Assembly: GCA_910578455.1 (NCBI GenBank)
Contig: CAJTQA010000036.1
Span: 1-36,402 of the forward strand
Reading direction: 5' to 3'
From: an uncultured Dorea sp.
Lineage (GTDB): Bacteria; Bacillota; Clostridia; Lachnospirales; Lachnospiraceae
Length of the DNA: 36,402 bases
The stretch's first letter is position 1; each line of letters begins with the position of its first letter. This document shows positions 13,419 through 20,917 of this stretch, piece after piece. Below the pieces are notes generated by a model that saw nothing but the letters and a program-made list of their open reading frames with translations, searched no databases and had not been told where the DNA came from. The position numbers and the translations under genes were made by a program.

Positions 13419-15536
13419 TTATACTTCAAACAACAGATCCCCATAAGAAGGCATCGGCCACGCTTCTTTATCCACAATCATCTCCAGCCTGTCAACCGGC
13501 GCACGAAGCGCCTCCATCGCCGGAACCACTTGCGAATGATAAAATTCTGCCCGATCTTTCCCTTCTCCCATCGCAGACGCCTTATCCGTAAGCTCTATAA
13601 GGGCATCATTGGCCTTCTTCGCCTCTGCAAGGTATCCTGTCACCTCTGCCAGCGCCTCCGACTGCACGGATGCGTCCGCTCCCGCGGCTTTCACGGCAAT
13701 CACAGTGTCCGCAAGGGTCTTCGTATATTTGATGACCGCCGGGATAAACTGCTTGCTCGCCATATCGATCATTGTGCGGGCTTCAATATTGATTGCCTTC
13801 GCATAATTCTCATATTTAATCTCTGCCCGGGACTCAAGCTCTACTTTTGTAAACACCTTGAAATCCTTGAACATTTTAATCGATTTTTCAGAAACCAGGG
13901 CAGGAATTGCCTCTACCATAGAGCGGATATTCGGCAGCCCTTTCTCCTCTGCCTTCTTTACCCATTCATCATCATATCCATTGCCGTTAAAGATAATCTC
14001 TTTATGCTTTGTTGCATATTTTTTTATCAGCTCGTGAACCACCAGTTCGAAATCTCTGTTTCTATCTTTTTCAAGATATTCACATGCTTCCGCAAATGCC
14101 TCCGCCACGATCGTATTGAGCACCACATTAGCTCCGGCTACAGAATCCCGGGAGCCCGCCATACGGAACTCAAACTTATTCCCCGTAAACGCAAAGGGCG
14201 ATGTCCGGTTGCGGTCTGTCGCATCTTTTGAAAACTCCGGAATCGTCTTTACCCCCGTCTCAAGCTTTTTCCTCTCAATACTGTGGGTCGCCTCCCCCTT
14301 GTCTATAAACTGCTCTATCACATCCTCTAACTGGTCTCCTAGGAATACGGAGATAATCGCCGGAGGAGCCTCGTCCGCCCCAAGCCTGTGATCATTCCCC
14401 GGGTCGGCGGCCGACTCCCTCAGAAGCGCCGCATGTTCGTCTACCGCCTTCAGTATACATGCCAGTATCAGCAAAAACTGATTGTTCTCGTGAGGGGTCT
14501 TACCTGGATTTAAAAGGTTTTTCCCGTCGTCCGTTATAAGGGACCAGTTATTATGCTTTCCTGAGCCGTTCACTCCCGCAAAAGGCTTTTCATGGAGAAG
14601 GCATTTCATGCCGTGCCTTGATGCTACGCGTTTCAATGTCTGCATGACAAGATGATTGTGATCCACCGCCACATTGGCCGGAGCGTAGATCGGAGCCAGC
14701 TCATGCTGCGCCGGAGCCACCTCATTATGCTGCGTCTTGGAGGATACCCCGACTCTCCAAAGCTCTTCATTTACGTCCTTCATAAACCCGGCAATCCGCT
14801 GGCGTATCGTTCCGAAGTAGTGGTCGTCAAGCTCCTGCCCTTTCGGAGGCATTGCTCCGAAAAGCGTGCGCCCTGCATATATAAGATCCTTTCTCTCAAG
14901 GAATTTCTGCGCGTCCACAAGGAAGTATTCCTGCTCTATCCCTACCGACGGAGTGACCTTTTTGGACGTAGTATTTCCAAAGAGGCGAATCAGCCTGAGC
15001 GCCTGCTCATTAATCGCCTCCATGGAACGCAGAAGGGGTGTCTTCTGGTCGAGCGCTTCGCCTCCGTAGGAACAAAATGCCGTAGGGATGCAGAGTGTCG
15101 CCCCTGCAGCGTCATGCCTTACAAATGCAGGAGATGTGCAATCCCACGCCGTATAGCCCCTGGCCTCAAATGTCGCCCGAAGCCCTCCCGACGGGAACGA
15201 CGACGCGTCCGGCTCTCCCTTGATCAGCTCCTTGCCTGAGAAACTCATCAGCACCTTCCCACTCTCCAGAGGAGCAGAGATAAACGAATCATGCTTTTCC
15301 GCCGTAAATCCAGTCAGAGGCTGGAACCAGTGCGTATAATGCGTCGCCCCTTTCTCAATCGCCCACTCTTTCATCTCGTGTGCAATAACATCCGCGGTCG
15401 CCAGATCCAGCTCCTTTCCTTCCTCTATCGTCCTCTTCAGATCCTTATAGACTTTCTTCGGCAGACGTTCCTGCATGGCGCTGTCATTAAACACGTCCTC
15501 GCCAAAAATATCCGCTACGTTAAATGTTTCTCCCAT
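13419..15536 (-). CDS. glnN: Glutamine synthetase type III
   Basis: 705 residues, the size of GSIII rather than the 440-470 of GSI. It makes glutamine from glutamate, ammonia and ATP in the cytosol. Seen in the sequence: SVGIEQEYFLVD, the HNEVAPAQHELAPIY block, NGSGKHNNWS, NRTSPFAFTGNKFEFRM and the long helical C-terminus that ends in a V..AWPMPSYGDLLFE tail. GSIII is usual in Bacteroidetes, cyanobacteria and many Clostridia. The ATG at 15536 has AAAGGAAC upstream. It follows fba and that gene's terminator; a weak promoter (TTGGGA / TAGGAT) overlaps the terminator. Confidence 0.97.
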   Translation of the reverse strand: MGETFNVADIFGEDVFNDSAMQERLPKKVYKDLKRTIEEGKELDLATADVIAHEMKEWAIEKGATHYTHWFQPLTGFTAEKHDSFISAPLESGKVLMSFSGKELIKGEPDASSFPSGGLRATFEARGYTAWDCTSPAFVRHDAAGATLCIPTAFCSYGGEALDQKTPLLRSMEAINEQALRLIRLFGNTTSKKVTPSVGIEQEYFLVDAQKFLERKDLIYAGRTLFGAMPPKGQELDDHYFGTIRQRIAGFMKDVNEELWRVGVSSKTQHNEVAPAQHELAPIYAPANVAVDHNHLVMQTLKRVASRHGMKCLLHEKPFAGVNGSGKHNNWSLITDDGKNLLNPGKTPHENNQFLLILACILKAVDEHAALLRESAADPGNDHRLGADEAPPAIISVFLGDQLEDVIEQFIDKGEATHSIERKKLETGVKTIPEFSKDATDRNRTSPFAFTGNKFEFRMAGSRDSVAGANVVLNTIVAEAFAEACEYLEKDRNRDFELVVHELIKKYATKHKEIIFNGNGYDDEWVKKAEEKGLPNIRSMVEAIPALVSEKSIKMFKDFKVFTKVELESRAEIKYENYAKAINIEARTMIDMASKQFIPAVIKYTKTLADTVIAVKAAGADASVQSEALAEVTGYLAEAKKANDALIELTDKASAMGEGKDRAEFYHSQVVPAMEALRAPVDRLEMIVDKEAWPMPSYGDLLFEV

Positions 15537-15571
15537 ATATTCTGTTCCTTTCCCGGTATATTCATCCTACT

Positions 15572-15610
15572 CAGTAAAAAAGGCATCCCAACACAGATTG
15601 GAATACCTTT
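15572..15610 (-). terminator. Intrinsic terminator of fba
   Basis: Stem AAAGGTATTCCAA / TTGGGATGCCTTT with G-U pairs (15579-15610), followed on the minus strand by TTTACTGAG; 12 bases past the fba stop. Confidence 0.75.
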
Positions 15611-15622
15611 CAATCATTATAC

Positions 15623-16486
15623 TTATGCCTTGCCAACAGATCCGAATAATTCCATCTTCTCTTTTACTTTAGCAACGATCGCCTCTGCGCCCGGTTTCAA
15701 TAACTTACGCGGGTCAAAACCTTTTCCTTCCAGGTCTTTTCCAGCCTCAATGTACTTGCGGGTCGCCTCTGCAAATACTAACTGGCACTCTGTATTAACA
15801 TTGATCTTCGCTACGCCAAGGTCAATCGCTTTCTTGATCATGTCATCCGGTATGCCCGTACCTCCGTGAAGAACTAACGGCATGTCGCCTGTAAGTTTCT
15901 GGATTGCATCCAGGGTCTCAAAGCTTAATCCTGCCCAGTTCTCAGGATATTTTCCATGGATGTTGCCGATGCCTGCCGCTAACATGTCCACGCCAAGGTC
16001 TGCAATCATCTTGCACTCGTTCGGGTCTGCACATTCGCCCTGTCCTACAACGCCGTCTTCCTCGCCGCCGATAGATCCGACCTCTGCCTCAAGAGACATT
16101 CCCTTCTCTCTGCAGATCTCGATCAGCTCTTTTGTCTTGGCAACATTCTCCTCGATCGGGTACTTGGAACCGTCGAACATAATGGATGTAAAGCCTGCCT
16201 CAATGCACTTTTTGCATCCGTCATAGCTGCCGTGGTCAAGATGTGTGGCAACAGGAACTGTAATCCCCATCTCCTCTACCATTGCCTCTACCATTGCCTC
16301 TACAGTCTTAAATCCTGTCATGTACTTTCCAGCGCCCTCGGAAACACCTAAGATAACCGGTGATTTACACTCCTCAGCAGCCTGAAGGATCGCCTTTGTC
16401 CACTCAAGGTTGTTAATGTTGAACTGTCCTACTGCGTAGTGGCCTGCTACTGCTTTCTGCAGCATCTCTTTTGCTGATACCATCAT
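15623..16486 (-). CDS. fba: Fructose-1,6-bisphosphate aldolase, class II
   Basis: 287 residues. Zn-dependent aldolase of glycolysis and gluconeogenesis: fructose 1,6-bisphosphate to glyceraldehyde 3-phosphate and dihydroxyacetone phosphate. Class II marks: ATHLDHGS (metal-binding His), LEAEVGSIGGEEDG, the metal-binding His in GNIHGKY, LVLHGGTGIP and INVNTE. The start is ATG at 16486 (followed at once by a second ATG), 9 bases after GGAGG. The open frame runs on upstream to 16756, but that part crosses the tRNA-Glu gene and a terminator and is not coding. It has its own promoter and terminator. Confidence 0.97.
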   Translation of the reverse strand: MMVSAKEMLQKAVAGHYAVGQFNINNLEWTKAILQAAEECKSPVILGVSEGAGKYMTGFKTVEAMVEAMVEEMGITVPVATHLDHGSYDGCKKCIEAGFTSIMFDGSKYPIEENVAKTKELIEICREKGMSLEAEVGSIGGEEDGVVGQGECADPNECKMIADLGVDMLAAGIGNIHGKYPENWAGLSFETLDAIQKLTGDMPLVLHGGTGIPDDMIKKAIDLGVAKINVNTECQLVFAEATRKYIEAGKDLEGKGFDPRKLLKPGAEAIVAKVKEKMELFGSVGKA

Positions 16487-16564
16487 ATCTTTATTCCTCC
16501 AATTTTCCTGGTCTGCGCCGCATTTTGCAAATCCAGTACAGACGTTAATAATTTCACTTTTTTT

Positions 16565-16593
16565 ATTATAGCTTATAAACGCCAAAAAAACAA
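16565..16593 (-). promoter_or_regulatory. Sigma-A promoter of fba
   Basis: Minus strand -35 TTGTTT (16593-16588), 17 bases, -10 TATAAT (16570-16565). The -35 directly follows the T-run of the tRNA-Glu terminator. Confidence 0.65.
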
Positions 16594-16595
16594 CA

Positions 16596-16631
16596 GAAAA
16601 AATCCTCTCAAAGTTTTCTCTTTGAGAGGAT
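16596..16631 (-). terminator. Terminator of tRNA-Glu
   Basis: A perfect 12-base-pair stem ATCCTCTCAAAG / CTTTGAGAGGAT (16602-16631), followed by TTTTTC on the minus strand, 7 bases after the tRNA 3' end. Confidence 0.9.
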
Positions 16632-16638
16632 AACCAAG

Positions 16639-16710
16639 TGACTCCAAGGGGAATCGAACCCCTGATTCCAGCGTGAGAGGCTAGCGTCTTGACCGCTTGA
16701 CCATGGAGCC
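16639..16710 (-). tRNA. tRNA-Glu (anticodon CTC)
   Basis: Acceptor GGCTCCA / TGGAGTC with one G-U pair, discriminator A. Anticodon stem CTAGC/GCTGG with loop CTCTCAC, giving CTC. CCA is not encoded. This is the rarer Glu isoacceptor decoding GAG, transcribed alone. Confidence 0.93.
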
Positions 16711-16717
16711 GTATTTC

Positions 16718-16760
16718 GTACTTGCTTATCATAACAAAAAATGTCAGAAAAAGCAAGTAC
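16718..16760 (-). promoter_or_regulatory. tRNA-Glu promoter inside a 10-bp inverted repeat
   Basis: Minus strand -35 TTGCTT (16756-16751), 17 bases, -10 TATGAT (16733-16728). A perfect 10-base inverted repeat, GTACTTGCTT (16718-16727) and AAGCAAGTAC (16751-16760), brackets the promoter. On the plus strand it is followed by a T-tract, so it would act as an antisense-direction terminator. Confidence 0.5.
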
Positions 16761-16765
16761 TTTTT

Positions 16766-17695
16766 TTATTTTTTTTCGTCTTTCTTTTTCAGCGACGCAA
16801 TATGCTTTTTCGGAACCATGATTGACAGCTCCTGCTTGTAATTACGTACCGTCACCTGGTCATGCGACCCTCCGTATTCCCCGTCGAGCGTCCACGGTAT
16901 CTCCTCCAGCGACTCAAACTCAATCTCTCCGGTCCTGAACGTATACATATACTTCGTATCGATCTGCTCGATAAGAAGAGCAGCGATAATCTCCTGAAGC
17001 TCCAGCGGGTTCTTCGGAGTCTTGATGAGCGTGACCTCAAAAAGCCCGTCGTCAAAGACTACATTCCTTCCTATCATGCTGCGGAAACCGCCCACCGACC
17101 TCGAGTTCGTCACCATGCCAAAGATGAATTCATCCTCAACACTCTCGCCGTCATGGGTGAATTTTATTCTGTAAGAGGGAACGTTAAACAGCCGTTTCGT
17201 TCCTTCCAGGACATATGCCAGATGCCCCAGCACGTTTTTCGCCTCCTGCCTTGTCTCATAGGAGACATCTGTGAACAGTCCGAAAGCAGCAATGTATACG
17301 AAGATGTCATCGTTAAAGCCTCCCACATCGCATGGAAATATCTCCCCGTTTACCGCATTATCCGCCGCCTCAAGAAGTTTCTTCGGGATGTGCAGGCTGT
17401 TTGCAAAGTCATTGGTCGTTCCCGTCGGTATATACCCGATCGGAACCCTGTCCTCACGCATCATCATGCCTGTAACCACTTCGTCCAGCGTTCCGTCTCC
17501 TCCGCTGCATACCACAAGCTCATACTCGCCCTTACTGAACTCCTGAACTTTCCGGAACGCATCGCGGTAAGACTGCGTCGGATAAATCACCACCTCATAT
17601 CCGGATTTCACAAAGATATCCACGATGTCCGACACGGCAGGCCGCAAAAATTCCTTTCCCGCCCGCGGATTATATATAAACAACAGCCTTTTCAT
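16766..17695 (-). CDS. Diacylglycerol/lipid kinase family protein (DgkB/YegS-like)
   Basis: 309 residues with the DAGK catalytic fold: FIYNPRAGK at the N-terminus, the nucleotide-binding CSGGDGTLDEVVTGM loop (about 63-77) and PTGTTNDFANSL. The C-terminal beta-domain contains FEVTLIKTP and WTLDGE, a usual active-site stretch. Relatives phosphorylate diacylglycerol (B. subtilis DgkB, lipoteichoic acid recycling) or other lipids (YegS, BmrU); the lipid is not decidable. It ends in a basic tail (KKHIASLKKKDEKK). The nearest upstream same-strand gene is the HPr gene, separated by a terminator. Confidence 0.9.
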   Translation of the reverse strand: MKRLLFIYNPRAGKEFLRPAVSDIVDIFVKSGYEVVIYPTQSYRDAFRKVQEFSKGEYELVVCSGGDGTLDEVVTGMMMREDRVPIGYIPTGTTNDFANSLHIPKKLLEAADNAVNGEIFPCDVGGFNDDIFVYIAAFGLFTDVSYETRQEAKNVLGHLAYVLEGTKRLFNVPSYRIKFTHDGESVEDEFIFGMVTNSRSVGGFRSMIGRNVVFDDGLFEVTLIKTPKNPLELQEIIAALLIEQIDTKYMYTFRTGEIEFESLEEIPWTLDGEYGGSHDQVTVRNYKQELSIMVPKKHIASLKKKDEKK

Positions 17696-17749
17696 TCCAA
17701 ATCCTCTCCTTCCCCCCGCCCCGCCTCTCTGATAAACAGGACTTTCTTA

Positions 17750-17778
17750 GCAGAAAAAGAGCATCTTCATGCCCTTTT
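17750..17778 (-). terminator. Terminator of the murB-rapZ-whiA-HPr operon
   Basis: Minus strand stem AAAAGGGCAT / ATGCTCTTTT with one G-U pair and loop GAAG, followed by a T (17754-17778). It lies 33 bases past the HPr stop. Confidence 0.7.
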
Positions 17779-17810
17779 CCACAGTTATCTATACATTGAT
17801 ATGTAATTCC

Positions 17811-18068
17811 CTAATGCCCGACTGCCAGAAACGCCTCCACACCCTCAACTGCGTTAGACTCGTCCTCTCCGTCTGCCACGACTACCAGGTTCGTTCCCTT
17901 CGTCAGATTCAGGCTCATCATTCCCATAATGCTCTTCGCATTAATCTTCTTTTCATCCAACTCAATATATACACTGCTGGAGTACTGGCTTGCCTCCTGA
18001 ACAAGATGTGCGATTGGTCGTGTTTCCATATCCATATTTGTTTGAATCGTAACAGGTTTCTTAATCAT
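17811..18068 (-). CDS. HPr-like protein with Glu at position 15 (Crh-like)
   Basis: 85 residues with the HPr fold. The Ser46 region is intact (NAKSIMGMMSLNL, Ser46 exact), the site of HPr kinase. The usual active-site His15 in GIHARPA is replaced: here the stretch is DMETRPIA, with Glu15. It therefore cannot take phosphate from Enzyme I, so it is not a PTS carrier. B. subtilis Crh has Gln15 and also follows whiA. By analogy this is a regulator of carbon catabolite control or an RapZ/WhiA-linked signal; Glu15 might mimic a phosphorylated His, which is inference. AGGAGG lies 12 bases before the ATG. Last of four genes, 15 bases from whiA. Confidence 0.9.
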   Translation of the reverse strand: MIKKPVTIQTNMDMETRPIAHLVQEASQYSSSVYIELDEKKINAKSIMGMMSLNLTKGTNLVVVADGEDESNAVEGVEAFLAVGH

Positions 18069-18083
18069 AATCCTATGGCCTCC

Positions 18084-18965
18084 TTACTGTCTCCTCAACT
18101 TATCCGCTATCTCACTCAGCTTTCTCAGACGATGGTTCACTCCGGATTTCCCAAGCGGCGGTTCCAGAACTGCACCAAGGTCCTTCAAAGGCGCATCCGG
18201 ATACGCCAGACGCGCGAGAGCGATTGCTTTCAAGCTTTCCGGCAGCCTGTCAAATCCGATAACATCACGGATATATATGATGTCTTCCTTTTGTCTTACG
18301 GCTGCGGAAACTACTTTTTTTATGTTGGCCGTCTCACAGTTCACCTGACGGTTCACGCTGTTACGCATCTCTTTCAGGATACGGATATTTTCAAGCTCCA
18401 TAAGCCCTGACGATGCCCCCATCACATTCAGCACATCAACAATCTGAGCGCCTTCTTTGAGATACACAATATAATTGTGTTTCCGGATTACAATCTTAGC
18501 GTCCAATCCAAAGGTGTTAATCATATTCTGCAGATACTTTGCTTCTTCCTCCCGTCCGCACACTATTTCAAAATGATATGATTTCTTTGGATCACTGACA
18601 GAACCGGCCGCAAGGTATGCGCCCCTTATGTACGCCCTCTTGCAGCATGCAGCCTGTACCATCACATCCCTGATTGCCAACAATTCATCGCCCTTCCAGC
18701 AAAGCATGTAGCTCCAGCTGCCTTTCTGCGGATTCCGGCGAATTGCAATATACGTTACTATATTAAATGTTTTTTTCATCAATGTAAAGCATTTTCTCGC
18801 AACTGGAAAATTTTCTGTTCTAAATTTCGCCGTACATATCCCGGCCCTGTCCTCGGAAAAGTCTCCGCATACATGCAATATTGCAGATAATTCCGCTAGG
18901 TCGCAGTGCCTTGCTTTCGCATACTGCCCTACTAACTCTTCCCTTATCTCACCTGAAAACGACAT
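18084..18965 (-). CDS. whiA: DNA-binding regulator WhiA
   Basis: 293 residues. The N-terminal half has a degenerate LAGLIDADG homing-endonuclease fold (RGAYLAAGSVSDPKKSYHFEI); the C-terminal helix-turn-helix includes LGAVLEPPLGKSGVNHRLRKL. WhiA controls sporulation genes in Streptomyces and cell division or chromosome segregation in Firmicutes. It follows rapZ by 10 bases. In many Firmicutes glmR (yvcK) lies between rapZ and whiA; here it is absent. Confidence 0.96.
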   Translation of the reverse strand: MSFSGEIREELVGQYAKARHCDLAELSAILHVCGDFSEDRAGICTAKFRTENFPVARKCFTLMKKTFNIVTYIAIRRNPQKGSWSYMLCWKGDELLAIRDVMVQAACCKRAYIRGAYLAAGSVSDPKKSYHFEIVCGREEEAKYLQNMINTFGLDAKIVIRKHNYIVYLKEGAQIVDVLNVMGASSGLMELENIRILKEMRNSVNRQVNCETANIKKVVSAAVRQKEDIIYIRDVIGFDRLPESLKAIALARLAYPDAPLKDLGAVLEPPLGKSGVNHRLRKLSEIADKLRRQ

Positions 18966-18975
18966 TTCAGTCTCC

Positions 18976-19857
18976 TTATCTGGCTTTCGTTATGGTATCT
19001 TTCCCAATATCTCTGTGTTCGATACGGATTCCATAATTTTCTGCCCTTTCAAGCAGCTCATAAAGTTCATTTGCAAGCGTGACAGACCTGTGTTTCCCCC
19101 CGGTGCATCCTACTGCTATGATAAGCTGCGTCTTTCCTTCCGCAATATAGTTCGGGATAAGGAACTCCACCATGTCAATAAGCTTTCTCAGAAATTCCAC
19201 CGCTTTTTCATTCCCCATTACATAGTTTCTGACTTCTCTGTCATTTCCGCTCATGGGGCGCAGTTCTTCTATATAATACGGGTTTGGCAGGAAACGGACG
19301 TCAAACACCAGATCCGCGTCATTTGGAATGCCGTATTTAAAGCCGAAAGAGAGCACGGAAATATATAGGTTTTTATACTCCTTATTCTGCACAAATATTT
19401 TCCCAAGCTCTTTCCTCAGCTCTCTTGTAAGCATATGACTTGTATCTATCAAATAGTCTGCTTTTTTCTTTAAAAAGGCAAGTTTTTCCCGTTCCCTCCG
19501 AATACCAACATCCACTCTTCCCTCGCTGCCGGACAGCGGATGGAACCGCCTTGTCTCCTTATATCTCTTCACCAGCACATTATCGCTTGATTCCAGGTAA
19601 AGGATCTCATACTTAAAGCCGTTTTCATCCAGCTCCTCCATAACTGTTTCAAGCTCTTTAAAGCTTTCCCCGCTGCGGACATCGACCCCCAGAGCCGCCT
19701 TGTTCATCTCAGCGCCCCTCGCCGCCAAAAGCTCTGCCAGTTTCGGGATCAGGGGCACAGGAAGGTTATCTACGCAAAAATACCCCATGTCCTCCAACAT
19801 CTTAAGCGCCGTGCTCTTCCCCCCGCCCGACATACCTGTAACAACAACAAATCTCAT
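18976..19857 (-). CDS. rapZ: RNase adapter / nucleotide-binding protein RapZ (YvcJ)
   Basis: 293 residues. Walker A GMSGGGKST (8-16), the VDNLPVPLIPKL segment and the C-terminal GCTGGKHRSVTLANEL motif are all family-specific. E. coli RapZ delivers GlmZ to RNase E; in Firmicutes (YvcJ) the role is less clear, with GTPase/ATPase activity and links to competence and cell wall precursors. Its start lies directly after the murB stop (no gap), consistent with an operon of cell wall and signalling genes. Confidence 0.95.
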   Translation of the reverse strand: MRFVVVTGMSGGGKSTALKMLEDMGYFCVDNLPVPLIPKLAELLAARGAEMNKAALGVDVRSGESFKELETVMEELDENGFKYEILYLESSDNVLVKRYKETRRFHPLSGSEGRVDVGIRREREKLAFLKKKADYLIDTSHMLTRELRKELGKIFVQNKEYKNLYISVLSFGFKYGIPNDADLVFDVRFLPNPYYIEELRPMSGNDREVRNYVMGNEKAVEFLRKLIDMVEFLIPNYIAEGKTQLIIAVGCTGGKHRSVTLANELYELLERAENYGIRIEHRDIGKDTITKAR

Positions 19858-20769
19858 CTAAAACTCTCCCAACCTTTTAACTTCCGGCTCCAGGGCGACT
19901 CCAAACTTCTCTTCCACGCACTGGCTTACCCGGCGCATCAGCTCCGCAATGTCAGCCGCCGTAGCATGGTCTTTGTTTATCACGAATCCGCAGTGTTTCT
20001 CTGAAACCTGCGCGCCTCCGACTGAAAATCCCCTAAGCCCGCTGTCCTGTATAAGCTTTCCTGCAAAATACCCTTCCGGCCGCTTGAACGTGCTGCCTGC
20101 GCTCGGGTATTCCAAAGGCTGTTTTTCCACCCTTTTATTCTTAAGCTCTTCCATCAGGCTCCTTATCTCTTCCTCATTGCCTTCCTCAAGTTCTATGACT
20201 GCCTCAAGCACAATATGGCCTTCTTTTGCGATGATGCTTGTGCGGTAGCCCATCTCGAGATCCTCAGAAGGTATGGCGAGGATATTCCCCTCCGAATCCA
20301 GCACCGTCACCTGCTTTAAGACCTGTTTCATCTCTCCGCCGTAAGCCCCTGCGTTCATCACGCATGCGCCTCCCAGTGTTCCCGGGATTCCGGAGGCAAA
20401 TTCAAAACCTTTAAGGCTCTTTTCAAGCGCCCTTGCGGCAATCGCCGAGAGCAGCGCCCCCGCCTGTGCATGAATGCAGTTTCCGTCAGCACGGATCTTG
20501 TTCATTGATTTAAATACCTGAATGATAACTCCGCGGTACCCTTTGTCCGAAACAAGCAGATTGCTCCCGTTTCCGAGAATATAATAGGGCATTTCTTCCC
20601 GCCTGCAAAGCAAAACTGTTTCTCTCAGCTCTTCTTTTGTTTCCGGAAGGACAAAATAATCTGCCGGCCCGCCGACCCGGAACGTCGTATGCATCTCCAT
20701 CGGCTCCCCGGTCTTCACCTGTCTTTCCGACAATACCTTCTTTAATTCATTCTCAAATCTCTGATCCAT
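19858..20769 (-). CDS. murB: UDP-N-acetylenolpyruvoylglucosamine reductase
   Basis: 303 residues, type II MurB. It reduces enolpyruvyl-UDP-GlcNAc to UDP-MurNAc with NADPH and FAD. Marks: TTFRVGGPADYFVLP, SGIPGTLGGACVMNAGAYGGE type FAD-binding block, GYRTSI, and PSAGSTFKRP with the catalytic Ser, followed by AGKLIQDSGLRG. It is first of four genes (murB-rapZ-whiA-HPr). AAGGAG is 14 bases before the ATG, rather long. Own divergent promoter. Confidence 0.96.
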   Translation of the reverse strand: MDQRFENELKKVLSERQVKTGEPMEMHTTFRVGGPADYFVLPETKEELRETVLLCRREEMPYYILGNGSNLLVSDKGYRGVIIQVFKSMNKIRADGNCIHAQAGALLSAIAARALEKSLKGFEFASGIPGTLGGACVMNAGAYGGEMKQVLKQVTVLDSEGNILAIPSEDLEMGYRTSIIAKEGHIVLEAVIELEEGNEEEIRSLMEELKNKRVEKQPLEYPSAGSTFKRPEGYFAGKLIQDSGLRGFSVGGAQVSEKHCGFVINKDHATAADIAELMRRVSQCVEEKFGVALEPEVKRLGEF

Positions 20770-20816
20770 ATTACAATCATATTCTCCTTGCCTGCTGCTG
20801 ATTTTTAATATTATCC

Positions 20817-20845
20817 ATCATACACTAATTGTTCTCCAAATTCAA
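20817..20845 (-). promoter_or_regulatory. Sigma-A promoter of murB-rapZ-whiA
   Basis: Minus strand -35 TTGAAT (20845-20840), 17 bases, -10 TATGAT (20822-20817). It is back to back with the CorC-like gene's promoter; the two -35 boxes are 7 bases apart, so one bound factor could affect both. Confidence 0.65.
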
Positions 20846-20852
20846 CGCACTC

Positions 20853-20881
20853 TTGCAAATTCCAGTAAAATGCGTTATATT
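20853..20881 (+). promoter_or_regulatory. Sigma-A promoter of the CorC-like gene
   Basis: Plus strand -35 TTGCAA (20853-20858), 17 bases, -10 TATATT (20876-20881). Confidence 0.6.
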
Positions 20882-20917
20882 AAATCCAATAAGTTTAAAA
20901 AAGGAGATGATTTATAA

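Noticed and set aside
15623..16756. Longer fba open frame (377 aa)
   Set aside because: The extra N-terminus runs through the tRNA-Glu gene, its terminator and the fba promoter; the ATG at 16486 has GGAGG.
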